DNA from: Promethearchaeota archaeon
GTDB lineage: Archaea > Asgardarchaeota > Lokiarchaeia > Sigynarchaeales > SOKP01
Reading direction: 5' to 3'
Assembly: GCA_030605085.1 (NCBI GenBank)
Contig: JAUWBH010000001.1
Coordinates: 39,175-103,174 of the forward strand
Length of the DNA: 64,000 nt
Shown: piece by piece, positions 62,891 to 64,000 of the stretch
Position numbering within the stretch: position 1 is the first letter of the stretch
How the letters are laid out: each line of letters starts with the position of its first letter
The notes under the pieces: model-generated
Databases searched by the model: none
What the model saw: only the letters and a program-made list of their open reading frames with translations
Told to the model about the DNA's origin: nothing
Position numbers and translations under genes: made by a program

Positions 62891-63178
62891 CTATAATCCT
62901 GCATTTAACAAAAAGAAATGAAAAGCCAACCCTAATAATATTGAAGCAATTACAATTGTAATAATTGAAAGTTTAATTGAAATTTCTCTTCCATATTTAG
63001 TGTATATGACTAAAACAGCTAAAGCCAACAATCCAAAAGATAAAAAAATCCAAGCAAGAGACCACATAGCTAATGAAGGGCCTTCGTACCACTCTTCAGG
63101 GGGTTTTCCCTCAAATGGATTTTTAATTTGAATTAGTGATATTAAACTAATTGTCCATATCAATATGGATAAGAGCAT
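62891..63178 (-). CDS. small membrane protein, three helices (95 aa)
   Basis: Three predicted membrane helices: LLSILIWTISLISLIQI near the N-terminus, LAMWSLAWIFLSFGLLALAV with LVIY, and IITIVIASILLGLAFHFFLL near the end. A loop GKPPEEWYEGP lies between the first two. No enzyme motif. It interrupts the usual rpo2-rpoA1 order on the opposite strand. Function unknown. Confidence 0.6.
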   Translation of the reverse strand: MLLSILIWTISLISLIQIKNPFEGKPPEEWYEGPSLAMWSLAWIFLSFGLLALAVLVIYTKYGREISIKLSIITIVIASILLGLAFHFFLLNAGL

Positions 63179-63346
63179 TTAAATTCGATTTGATTTTTTT
63201 TTGATTTTTTAAGTTAGAAATCATCCTTTTTTTTTTAAGTTTATCAATCAAATATCAACAATTAAAATTTAAAGAGATGTTATTTTTAATAAAATAATAA
63301 ATTCCATTTAATTTTTTGTTAAACAATTAAACTTAAGAATAAAAAA

Positions 63347-64000
63347 ATGCATTTCTTAACGAAATTAACAATATCTCCTATTTTAGAGGACCCAGCAAAA
63401 AATCATAAAGACATTCATCGTCATTTTTATCGATATTCCAAAGGAGATTTTATAGGTCCCGCATTAAAAATAAAGAAGACAAAACCTAGAATAACGCTTA
63501 AAGGGACTCACGAATACGAGGACTTGATACAAGAAATTGTGACAAGTACAGTTACTGAAGAATTAATTAATATTGAAGGAGTTTTAATTACGGGTAACGA
63601 TATAAGCAATACAATTACAAGTTTAGGGTTGAATTGGGAACTAAAAAAATCAAAGGGTCAAACTAAAAATTATAAAGCAATAGTTGAGGACACAATTAAT
63701 AAAAAAACTCTTTTAGAAAGCATTGAAAAATTTAGAGAGGCATCTTATTTATTACTAAATTTTAACCTAAATCCAACTTGTAAAGTCACAACAAAAAACA
63801 GAATACCTCAGCCATCAAAAAAAAAAAATAGAAGATGACCATATAAATAAAAGAATTCAATTTTGTAGCGGAATAATTGCTAATACTGCGGAAAACGAAA
63901 GGTTGGTTTTAAATTTAGCCTTAGAAGATTTTAAATCGGATATCTTTGAAAAATGGAAAAATATAACGATTACTAATAATTATAAAATAAATGAAATTGA
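63347..64000 (+). pseudogene. uncharacterised gene, frameshifted at an A12 run and cut by the window edge
   Basis: The first frame encodes 163 residues (FLTKLTISPILEDPAKNHKD, ending PQPSKKKNRR) and stops at 63838. In the next frame, after the run of twelve A at 63817-63828, reading continues KIEDDHINKRIQFCSGIIAN, then ENERLVLNLALEDFKSDIF to the edge with no stop. One base change in the A run would fuse the two. No family is recognised. Polymerase slippage, a sequencing error or a true mutation are all possible; polyA runs of this length are known slippage sites. Confidence 0.55.

Overview
The window is strongly AT-rich and archaeal, and looks like an Asgard archaeon of the Lokiarchaeia type. 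The evidence is a set of archaeal information-processing genes (PolD small and large subunits, Orc1/Cdc6, undivided Rpo2, Rpo5, Nop5-fibrillarin, Pelota, GatE, archaeal MAT, CarS for ether lipids) mixed with eukaryote-like proteins: a roadblock-Ras/Rab GTPase fusion, a longin-winged-helix protein, AN1-type zinc fingers fused to intramembrane proteases, an Elf1 homologue, a polyproline coiled-coil protein and a BAR-like coiled-coil protein.

Layout. 1-6.5 kb (minus): GatE (cut by the window edge), a small zinc protein, Elp3, a thiolase, an FMN-barrel protein and PyrK-PyrD. 6.6-8.5 kb (plus): Nop5-fibrillarin. 8.5-10.3 kb (minus): RNase HII overlapping an HTH regulator. 10.3-12.2 kb: a non-coding stretch with a diverged tandem duplication, then the archaeal S-adenosylmethionine synthetase. 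12.3-16.8 kb: small zinc-ribbon proteins and two AN1 membrane proteins (an S2P-type protease and a rhomboid-like pseudoprotease). 16.8-20.7 kb: hypB followed by an accessory insertion (GIY-YIG nuclease, interrupted TOPRIM gene) ending in a second copy of the hypB 3' end. 20.7 kb: an Sm-like protein. 21.2-30.1 kb (minus): a tight eight-gene run of mostly unrecognised proteins around an AAA+ ATPase, a long coiled-coil protein with a possible degenerate SMC-type head and a winged-helix protein; this is the best candidate for an undescribed multi-protein system. 30.3-36.2 kb: Elf1, a decayed gene, the polyproline and BAR-like proteins, a radical SAM protein and Pelota. 36.4-40.1 kb (minus): GNAT, radical SAM, nucleotidyltransferase and CutA. 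40.5-45.3 kb: frameshifted longin protein, a decayed gene, rtcB, archease and a KH protein. 45.3-54.2 kb: CarS, then Orc1/Cdc6, a DUF2240-like protein, and PolD DP1 and DP2 (divergent). 54.3-57.3 kb: three intron-bearing tRNA genes around the roadblock-GTPase and ThiL. 57.4-62.8 kb: Cbf5, a methyltransferase, Rpo5 and Rpo2. The right edge holds a small membrane protein and a frameshifted, truncated gene.

The strongest observations concern RNA splicing. rtcB, encoding the tRNA-splicing ligase, is interrupted right before its catalytic motif by 29 nt that fold as a near-canonical bulge-helix-bulge; cutting after the second nucleotide of each bulge restores the frame exactly. tRNA-Leu(GAG), tRNA-Thr(CGU) and tRNA-Lys(UUU) all carry introns at non-canonical positions, and the T-loop introns of tRNA-Thr and tRNA-Lys share an identical 27-nt core, which suggests intron spread between tRNA genes. 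All functional calls come from reading motifs; no searches were run.
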